Shown in pieces: positions 26,888 to 35,403 of a stretch of DNA of 64,000 nt (its first letter is position 1; each line of letters opens with the position of its first letter). The notes beneath the pieces were generated by a model. The model was not told where the DNA came from. It did no database searches and worked only from the letters and a program-made list of their open reading frames with translations. Position numbers and translations under genes: made by a program. This stretch comes from Bacteroidota bacterium. GTDB taxonomy: Bacteria > Bacteroidota > Bacteroidia > UKL13-3. The stretch lies in assembly GCA_947464275.1 (NCBI GenBank), contig CANHVU010000003.1, positions 103,234 through 167,233 of the forward strand, written 5' to 3'.

Positions 26888-27742
26888 TTATGTTATTACC
26901 CTGTAAGAGTGAGAATAAATATTAAACCTGTTTTCTCTTAAAAAACCAATTAAAGTAATATCAAATTCAATGGCTGTCTGAACAGCCAAACTACTTGGAG
27001 CACCAACAGCACAAACCATTTTTACTCCTAACATGGCTGCCTTTTGGATTAATTCAAAACTAGCCCTCCCACTTAAAAGTAGTATTTTTTCTTCATATGA
27101 ATTAGATTCATTTTTATTACTTATCAATGAGCCGATTAATTTATCTAATGCATTGTGCCTCCCAACATCTTCCCTACTTATCTCCATTTTTCCGTTTGAA
27201 TCAAACAAAGCGCAACCATGAATACCTCCAGTAAATTTAAATACATCTTGTTGAGTTCTTAACTTATTCGGTAATTGAGTAATTATGTTATGATTTACTT
27301 CAAATTTACGATTAGACTTACCAACAGCACAAACCGTTTTAATTGCATCAATACTTGATTTCCCACATATACCGCAACTTGATGTAGTATAAAAATTGCG
27401 TTGCAACTTTTTAAGATCAATTTTAACAAATTCCGATAATTCTACTCGTACAATATTTTGATTATCCTTTTTTGTGTTTAATTCTGTACAGTATTTTATT
27501 TGCTTTATATCTTTTGCGTTTTCAATAATACCTTCTGTAAATAAAAATCCTAAAGCTAACTCAAAATCATGACCAGGTGTACGCATGGTAATTGATATAT
27601 TTTTTTGCTCACGATTATTTACTGGGCCATAACCAATTCTAATTTCCAATGGCTCCTCAACTGCAATTAAATCGTTTGAGTTGATAATTTCACCGTTATT
27701 AAATGTTATGATTTGTATAGTCGAAACGGAGGGTTTGATCAT
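26888..27742 (-). CDS. fdhD: Formate dehydrogenase accessory sulfurtransferase FdhD
   Basis: A 284-residue protein. It passes sulfur from a cysteine desulfurase to the Mo-bis-MGD cofactor of formate dehydrogenases. The conserved CxxC is C123-C126 in TTSSCGICGKSS; also RTPGHDFELALGFLFTEG, GGIHGCALFD and SREDVGRHNALDKLIG. Its 5' neighbour on the same strand is a THEP1-MobA fusion (5-base gap). No formate dehydrogenase gene is in the window, so the client is elsewhere. Confidence 0.95.
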   Translation of the reverse strand: MIKPSVSTIQIITFNNGEIINSNDLIAVEEPLEIRIGYGPVNNREQKNISITMRTPGHDFELALGFLFTEGIIENAKDIKQIKYCTELNTKKDNQNIVRVELSEFVKIDLKKLQRNFYTTSSCGICGKSSIDAIKTVCAVGKSNRKFEVNHNIITQLPNKLRTQQDVFKFTGGIHGCALFDSNGKMEISREDVGRHNALDKLIGSLISNKNESNSYEEKILLLSGRASFELIQKAAMLGVKMVCAVGAPSSLAVQTAIEFDITLIGFLRENRFNIYSHSYRVIT

Positions 27743-27747
27743 GTTTA

Positions 27748-28821
27748 CTAAATTAGATTTGACTTTATATAATTAAAATCTGATGACAAATCTACACTGA
27801 TTATATTTTTCAAATTTAATGGTTCAACTTTTATGGCATCAATATCATTTAAAAACAATTGCAAACTAGTATTGCCATTTTTATAAAAACTCAATAATCG
27901 GCTTAAATCACTTGGGTGATATATAGCAATAAATGGTTCTCTAAAATTTGTATTATTATTATAAAAGGAAACTGTTTTTTTGTACTTAAGAAAAGCATCT
28001 TTTAACATTACTAAATCAACTGATGTTAGTAAAGGATAATCGCAAGCTAAAACAAAAATAGCCTTGTTTGGATATAGTTCAAATGCTGTTAATATAGCGT
28101 TTATTGGCCCTGAATTTTGATAAGTCGCACTATCAACAATTACTTGATAATTCTGGTCTATTTTATCTTTTTGTGATTCATTACAAGATATAAAAACCTT
28201 TTCACAAATGGAATCCATTTTGTCAGCTAAATAATAAATTTGTTCTTTACCATGGTAATTTAAAAAGGCTTTATCTGTTTTCATTCTAACACTTGAACCA
28301 CCACACAATACCAATCCATATAGATTATTTTTTCCAGGGATTTCAGCTAATGATTTAATTATTTTTGCATCTTGTAAATGATATTTTTCAATACATTCAT
28401 CCAATAAGTAATCACGAATTACAAGTATTAAATTACTTGAAATTTCCTTATTTAAATATTTTTTTATGATAATCCCTAATGCAGGTTCTAGTCCTTTGTT
28501 TTGATTTAATTCTAATCGTCCAATTTCATCAATTATTAAAAAATCAGAATCAGTTTGATTCAAAATGATCTGTTGTGCTTTTTCAAAAACATGTTCAAAA
28601 AAATTATATTTTCCTATAGAAACTATATTTGTTTCAGTAAAAGGTTGTTTAGCTTCAAAATCAATATATGTTTTGTTTACAATATCGTAAAGTTTTCTGG
28701 AGCCTTCAATATCTGGTGTAAGTATACCAATTACATTGTCTTTACCCTCGCACCATTGCATTAAAGAGGTAGTTTTACCTGATTGAATCGGTTTGCTTAA
28801 TATAAAAATATTAGGCTTCAT
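27748..28821 (-). CDS. Fusion of THEP1-like NTPase and MobA-like nucleotidyltransferase
   Basis: A 357-residue protein. Residues 1-~155 are a P-loop NTPase: Walker A KPIQSGKTT (10-18), Walker B FLIIDEIGRLEL (94-105), as in the THEP1/NTPase_1 family. Residues ~167-357 are MobA-like: GLVLCGGSSVRMKTDKAFL (169-187) is the nucleotide-binding signature and FVLACDYPLL carries the metal Asp. MobA attaches GMP to molybdopterin. Together with fdhD this points to molybdenum cofactor maturation. The fusion is unusual: the NTPase could replace MobB, the usual GTPase partner; this is inference. Overlaps the upstream membrane-protein gene by 11 bases. Confidence 0.88.
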   Translation of the reverse strand: MKPNIFILSKPIQSGKTTSLMQWCEGKDNVIGILTPDIEGSRKLYDIVNKTYIDFEAKQPFTETNIVSIGKYNFFEHVFEKAQQIILNQTDSDFLIIDEIGRLELNQNKGLEPALGIIIKKYLNKEISSNLILVIRDYLLDECIEKYHLQDAKIIKSLAEIPGKNNLYGLVLCGGSSVRMKTDKAFLNYHGKEQIYYLADKMDSICEKVFISCNESQKDKIDQNYQVIVDSATYQNSGPINAILTAFELYPNKAIFVLACDYPLLTSVDLVMLKDAFLKYKKTVSFYNNNTNFREPFIAIYHPSDLSRLLSFYKNGNTSLQLFLNDIDAIKVEPLNLKNIISVDLSSDFNYIKSNLI

Positions 28822-29788
28822 CGTATAAAGTTAAGGTAATTAAAATCCAAACAAATTCTTTATAACGGCTTATTCCATTTTTATTTTCACTTGCCAAAGC
28901 ATAAGCCAATTCAGCAGTTTGCCTTACTTTAGGCAATTCTTTTACAATTTCATTAATTCTAGCCTGCTTACTAATTGAGTATTTTTTAATTACAAATTGT
29001 ATCAATGGCATTACAATAAAATAGAGAAGTGCAATTACAAAAACTGTGCGTAAAACAACAAACAAAGCATCCCATTTGTGGACTCCATTTACTAATATTA
29101 CTATTATTATAAATGAGAGTGTAAAAACAAAACCAAGCCATTTAATTTTTTTATATTTATGCTTATTTTTAGGAAGTTCAAATAAATCAACACTAATAAC
29201 TTTATATTTAATTTCACTCCATTTTTCCGCCAATAAATTAGGTAAATTTGACAACCAATAACCTAACACAATACCCCAAATTGCATATATTAACATGTAA
29301 GACACTATTAACCAAAAACTAAATGAAACACCTGATTTTAAGCCAAACTCTTTAATCACATTAATAAAAAAAATATCAATAGCATTCCAAAAACTCATAC
29401 CATAAAAAATGGTTTTACTTATTATCATCTGAATACTTGATTCAACCATTGCTATAGAACCAAATACAATAGCACTTATTTTATTAAAACCAAATCCTTT
29501 AAATACAATTGCTCCAACTAATCCTTGAAATAATACTGCAAAATAAGCAGCAGGTGGAGATTGCGGGCTAACAGCCGCTTTTACTAGTATTACAAGTAAT
29601 GTTGATTGAATAATTATTTTAAAACTTTGGTTGCTTAAAAATGCTATTAACCCAATTATTATTATGGCAAATCCACCAATAAAAAAACCCGTAAATGGAA
29701 CCTTAAACAAATGCATTAAGCCACCAAGACTACACTCTGCAAAAGCCCATAAGGCAGTTAATTTATAAATTGAATTTGTACCATGCAT
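28811..29788 (-). CDS. Polytopic membrane protein of the molybdenum-cofactor cluster
   Basis: A 325-residue protein with about eight transmembrane helices. The N-terminal half (ALWAFAECSLGGLMHLFKVP, then FTGFFIGGFAIIIIGLIAF) is reminiscent of small S-component-like transporter proteins; the C-terminal part has a soluble-loop insert and ends in helical KELPKVRQTAELAYALASE. I do not recognise a named family. The ATG at 29788 is preferred to a TTG at 29797. Overlap with the THEP1-MobA gene implies coupled translation, so a role in molybdate, tungstate or cofactor-related transport is a reasonable guess only. Confidence 0.7.
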   Translation of the reverse strand: MHGTNSIYKLTALWAFAECSLGGLMHLFKVPFTGFFIGGFAIIIIGLIAFLSNQSFKIIIQSTLLVILVKAAVSPQSPPAAYFAVLFQGLVGAIVFKGFGFNKISAIVFGSIAMVESSIQMIISKTIFYGMSFWNAIDIFFINVIKEFGLKSGVSFSFWLIVSYMLIYAIWGIVLGYWLSNLPNLLAEKWSEIKYKVISVDLFELPKNKHKYKKIKWLGFVFTLSFIIIVILVNGVHKWDALFVVLRTVFVIALLYFIVMPLIQFVIKKYSISKQARINEIVKELPKVRQTAELAYALASENKNGISRYKEFVWILITLTLYDEA

Positions 29789-29848
29789 ACAATGCAATTA
29801 TAAACAATTTACATTTATAAAATTAAAGACTAAAAAATTAATCACCAA

Positions 29849-30232
29849 TTAATTTGTATATAAACTATCAAGTTTATTAAACTTAATCAATACATATGAG
29901 GCAATTTGTTTTATTTCAAAATCACTCAATTTTTTGCTGCTAGGCATGGCCATATTATAACTAACTCCATTAACCATAATTGGCCCCTTTTGACCGTATT
30001 TTATAATAGAATCAACAGCTGTAGTGTTATTTTTAATAAAATCTGAGTTTAACAATGGCGGGTATAATTGTGCTAGTCCACTCCCATCTGTTTGGTGGCA
30101 ATTACTACAATTTTTTTCATACAATTGATAGCCAGAAGCTAAATTAACAGTTGCATTGTTAAATTTATTATCAATGCAACTGCTATAAACAGCTATTAAA
30201 ACACCTAGAACCAAAAACTTATTCTTTTTCAT
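29849..30232 (-). CDS. Class I cytochrome c lipoprotein
   Basis: A 127-residue protein. The lipobox is in VYSSCIDN; the heme motif CSNCH is at 42-46 (LYEKNCSNCHQTDGSGL) and the distal Met is in SYNMAMPSSKKLSD (M94 or M96). A single-heme electron carrier in the periplasm. It overlaps the SCO gene by 14 bases, so the two are cotranscribed. Confidence 0.92.
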   Translation of the reverse strand: MKKNKFLVLGVLIAVYSSCIDNKFNNATVNLASGYQLYEKNCSNCHQTDGSGLAQLYPPLLNSDFIKNNTTAVDSIIKYGQKGPIMVNGVSYNMAMPSSKKLSDFEIKQIASYVLIKFNKLDSLYTN

Positions 30233-30851
30233 CTAAAAGTATTTCAATGTCTTTAATTAATACTTCAGCATCTTTAGCACTTGTACCATCGTAAATGCCA
30301 CGTACCCTGCGGTATTTATCAACTAAAATCAAACCTCCGCTATGTACATAACCTCCTGGTTCGGTTGAATCGAGCAAAGCTGTGGCATAATAACCATGTG
30401 TAGCAATTTCATAAATCGAATCTCTGTTTCCAGTTAAAAAATGCCACTGCTTGCTATCTGCACCTAAACGAGTAGCAAAATCTTTCAAAACAGCCACAGT
30501 ATCATGCTCGGGATCGATGGTATGCGACAAAAACACAATATTATTATTGCCTTTGTAAGCATTGTAAATAGTAAGTAAATTCTTTTTCATTCGTGGGCAA
30601 ATAGTTGGACAAGTAACAAAAAAGAAATCCGCTACATATATTTTATTTTTAACAACATCTTGCGTTATTATTGCGCCATCTTGATTAATAAAAGTAAAAT
30701 CTGGAACTGATTTATAAACAGTATCTACAACTTCTTTACCATCTACCATCTTAATATCTATCGCTCTTTCGCCCATTATGGGCAATTGTTTTTTACCACA
30801 AGCAGTAGTTAAAAACAGTACAATTAAAATTGGAATTATTTTATTTTTCAT
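30219..30851 (-). CDS. SCO1/SenC-family copper/thiol protein (lipoprotein)
   Basis: A 210-residue protein. The lipobox is LTTACGKK; thioredoxin-like fold with copper ligands C81 and C85 (TCPTICPRM) and H170 (GGYVHSGGLILVD). SCO proteins deliver copper to the CuA site of cytochrome oxidase or nitrous oxide reductase, or act as thiol reductants. Overlaps neighbours on both sides (14 and 11 bases) within the redox cluster. Confidence 0.93.
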   Translation of the reverse strand: MKNKIIPILIVLFLTTACGKKQLPIMGERAIDIKMVDGKEVVDTVYKSVPDFTFINQDGAIITQDVVKNKIYVADFFFVTCPTICPRMKKNLLTIYNAYKGNNNIVFLSHTIDPEHDTVAVLKDFATRLGADSKQWHFLTGNRDSIYEIATHGYYATALLDSTEPGGYVHSGGLILVDKYRRVRGIYDGTSAKDAEVLIKDIEILLDEKE

Positions 30852-31248
30852 TTTTTAAAATAGCCTCAGCAGCTTTAATGCTTTCAAAGGTAATAGAATG
30901 TACTTTATTTATTTTTTCTAATTGTAAATTCAAATAAGCTGCCGCTGTATCAGTTTCATAATTAGGTGTTTGGTATTGATGCATCCAATCAAGCATCAAC
31001 CTATCAGCAGTGTACAGCTTCACAGAAATAGCTTGTAACGAATCCTTTAAAAATGAATCACCTACAGCATCAAGCTTGTTGTTTATTTTTCGTTTCAAAG
31101 ATAATACGTAACCCGATTTAGCCATTGCTTCATCGTGTTTTTGCATCACTTCTTTGTCAATTTGTTCTGCCTTATTCATACTTGAATTACAAGCTATCAA
31201 TTGCAACGAAAGCACTAATAAAAATATAGAAAATTTAACGATGTACAT
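30841..31248 (-). CDS. Small helical lipoprotein
   Basis: A 135-residue protein. The lipobox is LQLIACNSSMN; the mature part is all-helical and charged (KAEQIDKEVMQKHDEAMAKS, ADRLMLDWMHQYQTP). Similar proteins next to SCO genes in Bacteroidota are sometimes named 'viral A-type inclusion protein', which says nothing about function. Met and His residues along the helices could bind metal. Overlaps both neighbours. Confidence 0.75.
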   Translation of the reverse strand: MYIVKFSIFLLVLSLQLIACNSSMNKAEQIDKEVMQKHDEAMAKSGYVLSLKRKINNKLDAVGDSFLKDSLQAISVKLYTADRLMLDWMHQYQTPNYETDTAAAYLNLQLEKINKVHSITFESIKAAEAILKNEK

Positions 31249-31942
31249 GAAAGTTAGTTGTTTTTAAATTAGATATTTCATTAGTATCAGTAACACCTAC
31301 CATTAAATTAAAGTTTGCATCAGCCGTAATATTTATGGTATACGTGGTATCAAAAGTATAATTTTTTAGGCCAATTACATTTGGTTTTAAATTCAAAATG
31401 GTATCATTGTTTTGTAACAAAATCAAAAAGGCTTTTTCCAAAACATCAATATGCCTAATAGACGCCTTTATATTTAAAATATCACCATTATTAAACGACA
31501 TATCAGTTGGCGATAAAATTTCAATAGTTGGCTTCGTATTTTTGATGGTATTTAATACCTTGAAATTTTGTGTTGTAATAAACTTCTCGCCATTGTGGTT
31601 TAAGGTGGTAACTATTATTTGCATTTCGGCATCCATATTTACATTTGGTATAAAATTAACTTCAGTCAAAGCCATATTTTTATCTGAATGGCCATAATAC
31701 ATATAACTTTCAGTACCTTCTGTTATGTTCATTACTTGAACCGAATAGTCGTGAATTTCGTTGATTGCTTCAATTTTTATTTGCAAAAACACAGTGTCGC
31801 TTTCAGTAAAAACATTTTTATTACTTGGGCTTACAAAAGTTACCGTTGGTATATCTGAGGTTATATGTACGTCTTTATTGCATGCAAAAATTAATAGAAA
31901 CAAAACTAAAGCTGATCCTATTTTTATATATTTTTTTTTCAT
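31235..31942 (-). CDS. Lipoprotein with two Ig-like domains
   Basis: A 235-residue protein. The lipobox is LLIFACNKDV. Two beta-sandwich modules start with similar strands (IPTVTFVSPSNKNVF and KPTIEILSPTDMSFNNGD), typical of Ig-like or cadherin-like folds. I do not recognise a catalytic site. Cotranscribed within the redox/metal cluster (overlaps the next gene by 14 bases). Confidence 0.7.
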   Translation of the reverse strand: MKKKYIKIGSALVLFLLIFACNKDVHITSDIPTVTFVSPSNKNVFTESDTVFLQIKIEAINEIHDYSVQVMNITEGTESYMYYGHSDKNMALTEVNFIPNVNMDAEMQIIVTTLNHNGEKFITTQNFKVLNTIKNTKPTIEILSPTDMSFNNGDILNIKASIRHIDVLEKAFLILLQNNDTILNLKPNVIGLKNYTFDTTYTINITADANFNLMVGVTDTNEISNLKTTNFHVHR

Positions 31943-31957
31943 TGATTGCTTTAAAAT

Positions 31958-32872
31958 TTAAAATAAATAAATAGCCTGAAGGCTTGTTCGGTATTTGGTA
32001 TTTACCATTTTTTCGTTTAAACCCTCAGAAATTGGCAATGAAAAACTCGCTCCAATTGATACTTTTTTATAATATAAATCCAAACCCATATTGGCATAAA
32101 ATCCATTACCTCCGGTATATTTTTGAATTACATTATTTTTTAAATCTTTTTCAGCATGTTCAGCCAATATTCCTAAGTTTGGTATATATGATGTAATGCG
32201 TTTTTTTTGCCAATAAAAAAACCTCAAACTAGTCGATATACGGTTGCCAAATTGATAATTTTCATTGGCACCATTCAGTCTATAATTGGCATCTATATTC
32301 ACACCCCATTTTTTATAACGACTAGTATAAATTGTTGTAAATAAATAATCCCAAGTTCCGGTTCCAATTTGTAAGGCTGGTGCACCATCCTTATCAAACT
32401 TTCCTGTTGGCGCTTTAATACCTGCTCCTACCGAAAGTGTATTTTTCCAACTTAATCGGCTAGTATCGCCTGTATTTATAAGTAAATAATTAGCTAAAAT
32501 ACTTATGTCAGACAAGCCATGAGTAGTTTCAGAAATCCCTTCTTCAGTTTTGGTATTAATTTGATAAGGAATAAATGCAAATAATTGAACGCGATTTATA
32601 GGATAAAACCTCCCCCAAACTTCTGTTCTTTGTAGTAAATCGGTTGATAAAGCATTCCTGCCAGAACCTAAACCCAAAGATGCCAAAGGTTTTGATTCAA
32701 AACTATTTAACTGATGTCTAACACCAATAAAATGCTGTTTAAACTGAGGTAAAATACCCAAATAACTACTCGTTACAGCACTTCCACACAAATCACAAGC
32801 TATTGATTTATTGACAATTACAAGAACAGCAAAAAAGCTAGCCAAGGCTAGCTTTATACTTTTTTTAAACAT
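31958..32872 (-). CDS. Outer-membrane transporter-like protein with N-terminal CxxC
   Basis: A 304-residue protein. The signal peptide is followed at the mature N-terminus by IACDLCGSAVTSSYLGILPQ, then long amphipathic strands (GVRHQLNSFES, QLFAFIPYQINTKTE, LSVGAGIKAPTGKFDKDGAP) ending in ASFSLPISEGL and YRTSLQAIYLF. This is an outer-membrane barrel of the kind annotated 'transporter' in Bacteroidota. The CxxC next to the signal cleavage site hints at metal or thiol chemistry. 4 bases after the next upstream gene. Confidence 0.8.
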   Translation of the reverse strand: MFKKSIKLALASFFAVLVIVNKSIACDLCGSAVTSSYLGILPQFKQHFIGVRHQLNSFESKPLASLGLGSGRNALSTDLLQRTEVWGRFYPINRVQLFAFIPYQINTKTEEGISETTHGLSDISILANYLLINTGDTSRLSWKNTLSVGAGIKAPTGKFDKDGAPALQIGTGTWDYLFTTIYTSRYKKWGVNIDANYRLNGANENYQFGNRISTSLRFFYWQKKRITSYIPNLGILAEHAEKDLKNNVIQKYTGGNGFYANMGLDLYYKKVSIGASFSLPISEGLNEKMVNTKYRTSLQAIYLF

Positions 32873-32875
32873 ACT

Positions 32876-33271
32876 TTAGTTTTCGTTCTCTTTATTACAC
32901 AAACCAACTATTTGATGAAAAACATCATGCAAACTATTTAAAGACTTAATGATATCAGCATCTGAAATCTTTTTACCTTCAATTTGTTTATTTAGTTTTT
33001 TCGAATCTTCAGCTAATTTTAAAATGGCTTTTTTTACCTTATCATTTTTAAATTCATTAGGAATATTTGATTTTGATAAAGCGCTTGCTTTTGTTGCCAA
33101 TTCTTTGCTGCGTTCTTTAATTGGTTGTAAATTACCCTCTTCACTTGGGTGAAAAGTTTGTGACATTACACCGTGAAATGATTTTAATTCAGGCCATTTG
33201 CTCATGGCATTTTGTGCTTTTGCACTTATAAATACAGTTATTAACGATAATAAGAATATTATTTTTTTCAT
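32876..33271 (-). CDS. Exported helical protein, cytochrome c'-like fold without heme motif
   Basis: A 131-residue protein. A signal peptide (FLLSLITVFISAKAQ) precedes a four-helix pattern with WPELKSFHGVMSQTFHPSEE and LNSLHDVFHQIVGLC. His spacing is reminiscent of metal-binding helical bundles, but no CXXCH is present. The family is seen in Bacteroidota metal or redox loci; the function is not known to me. Confidence 0.7.
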   Translation of the reverse strand: MKKIIFLLSLITVFISAKAQNAMSKWPELKSFHGVMSQTFHPSEEGNLQPIKERSKELATKASALSKSNIPNEFKNDKVKKAILKLAEDSKKLNKQIEGKKISDADIIKSLNSLHDVFHQIVGLCNKENEN

Positions 33272-33340
33272 TTTGAAAGTTCTTTGATTGATTGTTTTAA
33301 CAGCAACTAGCTGTAATTAAATTAGTTAAAAATTTATTTA

Positions 33341-34174
33341 TTAGATTATTACATCAAAATAAATAGTATTGTTCATTACATTTCCATTTTTCTTCAATGT
33401 AATTTTTACTCGCCAAGCACCTGGCATACTGTAATTTACTGTACCTTTATAATGACCATCAGCAGTAAGTGTTGGATTGATATTACCGGTAGAACCATGA
33501 CCCATGCTCAACATAAGAGGCTCAATTTCTACACTATAATCATTAACCGAAGCATAGCTAGTTAAAGATTCAGCCTTATGCAATGCTACTTCAAAATTAT
33601 TTAAACCTGTAATTGGTTTTTGACTACTTACTAAAGTTACATATAATAATGAGCTATCATCAGCTGATATTACAGTACTTTTAACTAATGGCGAAGTTGG
33701 GTTAACTACATTTATATCTAATTCACCCTCCCCTTCCATATCTACTTTATGGTTATGAAAATGCATGTGTAAATGCCAATTTCCAGCCATTGTGAATATA
33801 ACATTAGCTTTCCAAAATTTATCAGTAGGCACAGAAACATCTTCGTTTTCTGTTGGGCACGAATGTTCCATATCTCCTACTGCCATCATAGGTTCTACCT
33901 CTAAATGGCCATCAGTTAAACGCGTATTAGTAGCCGAATCATACATGGCTACAAAAAGTTGATTATATCCCACAAAAAGATTTCCGGTGCTATAAACTAC
34001 TGCTTTGGCTGAGGCACCAATTATGTATGTTTCGCCTATTTTAACATAACTACTAGGGATAGTATCAGTATTTACTTTAGGCGTATTATTTGTTGTAGAT
34101 TCTTCTTTTTTGCACGCATTAAGTGCAACCAAAACAATTGCAAAAGCAATTGCTGTTAATTTATTAAATTTCAT
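33341..34174 (-). CDS. Lipoprotein with two FixH/YtkA-like domains, His-rich
   Basis: A 277-residue protein. The lipobox is LVALNACKKEE. Two related beta-sandwich modules cover ~65-155 and ~175-277, each ending in the YtkA-like phrase 'MAGNWHLHMHFHNH' or 'MPGAWRVKITLKKNG'. The first module has many His and Met (GDMEHSCP, HLHMHFHNHKVDMEG), a pattern seen in periplasmic copper-binding proteins. Probably a copper-handling protein; inferred. 69 bases upstream of the helical-bundle gene. Confidence 0.75.
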   Translation of the reverse strand: MKFNKLTAIAFAIVLVALNACKKEESTTNNTPKVNTDTIPSSYVKIGETYIIGASAKAVVYSTGNLFVGYNQLFVAMYDSATNTRLTDGHLEVEPMMAVGDMEHSCPTENEDVSVPTDKFWKANVIFTMAGNWHLHMHFHNHKVDMEGEGELDINVVNPTSPLVKSTVISADDSSLLYVTLVSSQKPITGLNNFEVALHKAESLTSYASVNDYSVEIEPLMLSMGHGSTGNINPTLTADGHYKGTVNYSMPGAWRVKITLKKNGNVMNNTIYFDVII

Positions 34175-34259
34175 AAAATTATTTGTTTAAGTTTAAAAGA
34201 TTGAAAATGTTGCTTCGATGAAGCAATTATTTGTTTGAGAGAAATATCAAACAGTTTGT

Positions 34260-34640
34260 TTAAACAAATAATAAATTGGGTGGGTGAAATACTGATGAAA
34301 AACTTAAATAATTATATAAGTTTTTATAATCAGTAAAATGTTTAGTTAACGGTATTGAAAACTTAAAATCAATTGATTTGTAAACTTCCAATACCGTTAC
34401 TATTTCATTAATATCTTTAATTGCAGTTGGTAATTTTGTTGTGGTAGGTTCTTCTGTTTTTGAAAGTTTATCATTTAAAAAACAACTTCCTTCGCAGCAT
34501 GAACGTGGGTTACTTTTGTTTATACAAAGTGTATTGGCAATATATGTTTTATTGGCATGGTAATAACTTATAACAGCTATTTTAGCTATTATTTGGCTAA
34601 TAAAAACCAATGTTAACAATTTGGCAATTCCTTTTTTCAA
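34260..34640 (-). CDS. Small membrane/secreted protein with clustered cysteines
   Basis: A 126-residue protein. The N-terminal hydrophobic helix (LLTLVFISQIIAKIAVISYY) is followed by CINKSNPRSCCEGSCFLNDK with four Cys and a C-terminal FHPPNLLFV. This C-x-G-x-C layout and the closing HPP are familiar from small Bacteroidota proteins near copper genes; function unproven. The start is TTG at 34640. It is the most upstream gene of the 29849-34640 cluster. Confidence 0.7.
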   Translation of the reverse strand: MKKGIAKLLTLVFISQIIAKIAVISYYHANKTYIANTLCINKSNPRSCCEGSCFLNDKLSKTEEPTTTKLPTAIKDINEIVTVLEVYKSIDFKFSIPLTKHFTDYKNLYNYLSFSSVFHPPNLLFV

Positions 34641-34690
34641 GTATTACAAATGTATTAGATGCATCTCTTAATTTAATCCTAAAAATAAAA

Positions 34691-34900
34691 TTAAGCTTTT
34701 TTCAAAAATTCAGCTTTTAAAACCATCATCGATTTTTCTACTTTGCCTTCAACCTCTTTTGGATCATCTGTTAAACGAATATTTTTAACTACTGTACCAC
34801 GTTTAATAACCGATGAAGAGCCATTTACTTTTAAATCTTTAATGATTGTAACTGAATCGCCTTCGGCTAATAATGTTCCATTGCTGTCTTTAACTTCCAT
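34691..34900 (-). CDS. PhnA/YjdM C-terminal domain protein
   Basis: A 69-residue protein. [20 protein letters not shown] and [17 protein letters not shown] are the PhnA C-terminal domain. The zinc-ribbon N-terminus of full-length YjdM (about 110 residues) is absent, which is a common short form. Despite the old name, no role in phosphonate use is established. Monocistronic. Confidence 0.88.
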   Translation of the reverse strand: MEVKDSNGTLLAEGDSVTIIKDLKVNGSSSVIKRGTVVKNIRLTDDPKEVEGKVEKSMMVLKAEFLKKA

Positions 34901-35039
34901 AATTTGTTGAGTATTTTTGAGTGAGTTTTATGTTTCAAAAGTAACTTATTTGCTTTATAATAGAGGTTACCTCAACCATGATTTTTGTTTTGAATGGTTT
35001 GAATAAATTTTAAATAATTAGAAATTAAAAAATAGAGGG

Positions 35040-35069
35040 TTTGCAAAATGAAAACTTTTGCTAAATTTG
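35040..35069 (+). promoter_or_regulatory. Consensus promoter abutting the higB start codon
   Basis: TTTG (35040-35043), 18 bases, TAAATTTG (35062-35069), then 3 bases before the ATG at 35073. An exact consensus match; the transcript would be leaderless. Confidence 0.7.
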
Positions 35070-35072
35070 TGT

Positions 35073-35396
35073 ATGAAAATCCTTGTAAAGAAAACGATTT
35101 TGTATTATATCAAAAAATATCCTTTTGCAGAAACGCAATTATTAATATGGTACACAGAGTTTTCTAAACAAAAATTCAATAATTTTAATGAACTAAAAAA
35201 AGTTTATGGAAATGCCAGTATTGTTAATAATAACAGGGTAATTTTCAATATAAAAGGAAACGAATTTAGATTAATTGTTTCAACCAATTTTATGCAAGAT
35301 GCTTGTTATATAATATGGTTTGGAACACATAAGGAATATGATAAAATCAACGTTGAAACCATTTCATTCGACACAAAAATATTAAGTAATAAATAA
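35073..35396 (+). CDS. higB: HigB-type toxin (mRNA interferase, RelE-like)
   Basis: A 107-residue basic protein. The start KKTILYYIKKYPFAETQLLI and the core IVNNNRVIFNIKGNEFRLIV plus DACYIIWFGTHKEYDKI match the HigB toxin family, which cuts mRNA on the ribosome. The ATG at 35073 aligns with the family start. The antitoxin gene follows 7 bases later; toxin-first order is normal for HigBA. Confidence 0.92.
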   Translation: MKILVKKTILYYIKKYPFAETQLLIWYTEFSKQKFNNFNELKKVYGNASIVNNNRVIFNIKGNEFRLIVSTNFMQDACYIIWFGTHKEYDKINVETISFDTKILSNK

Positions 35397-35403
35397 TAAC
35401 AAT

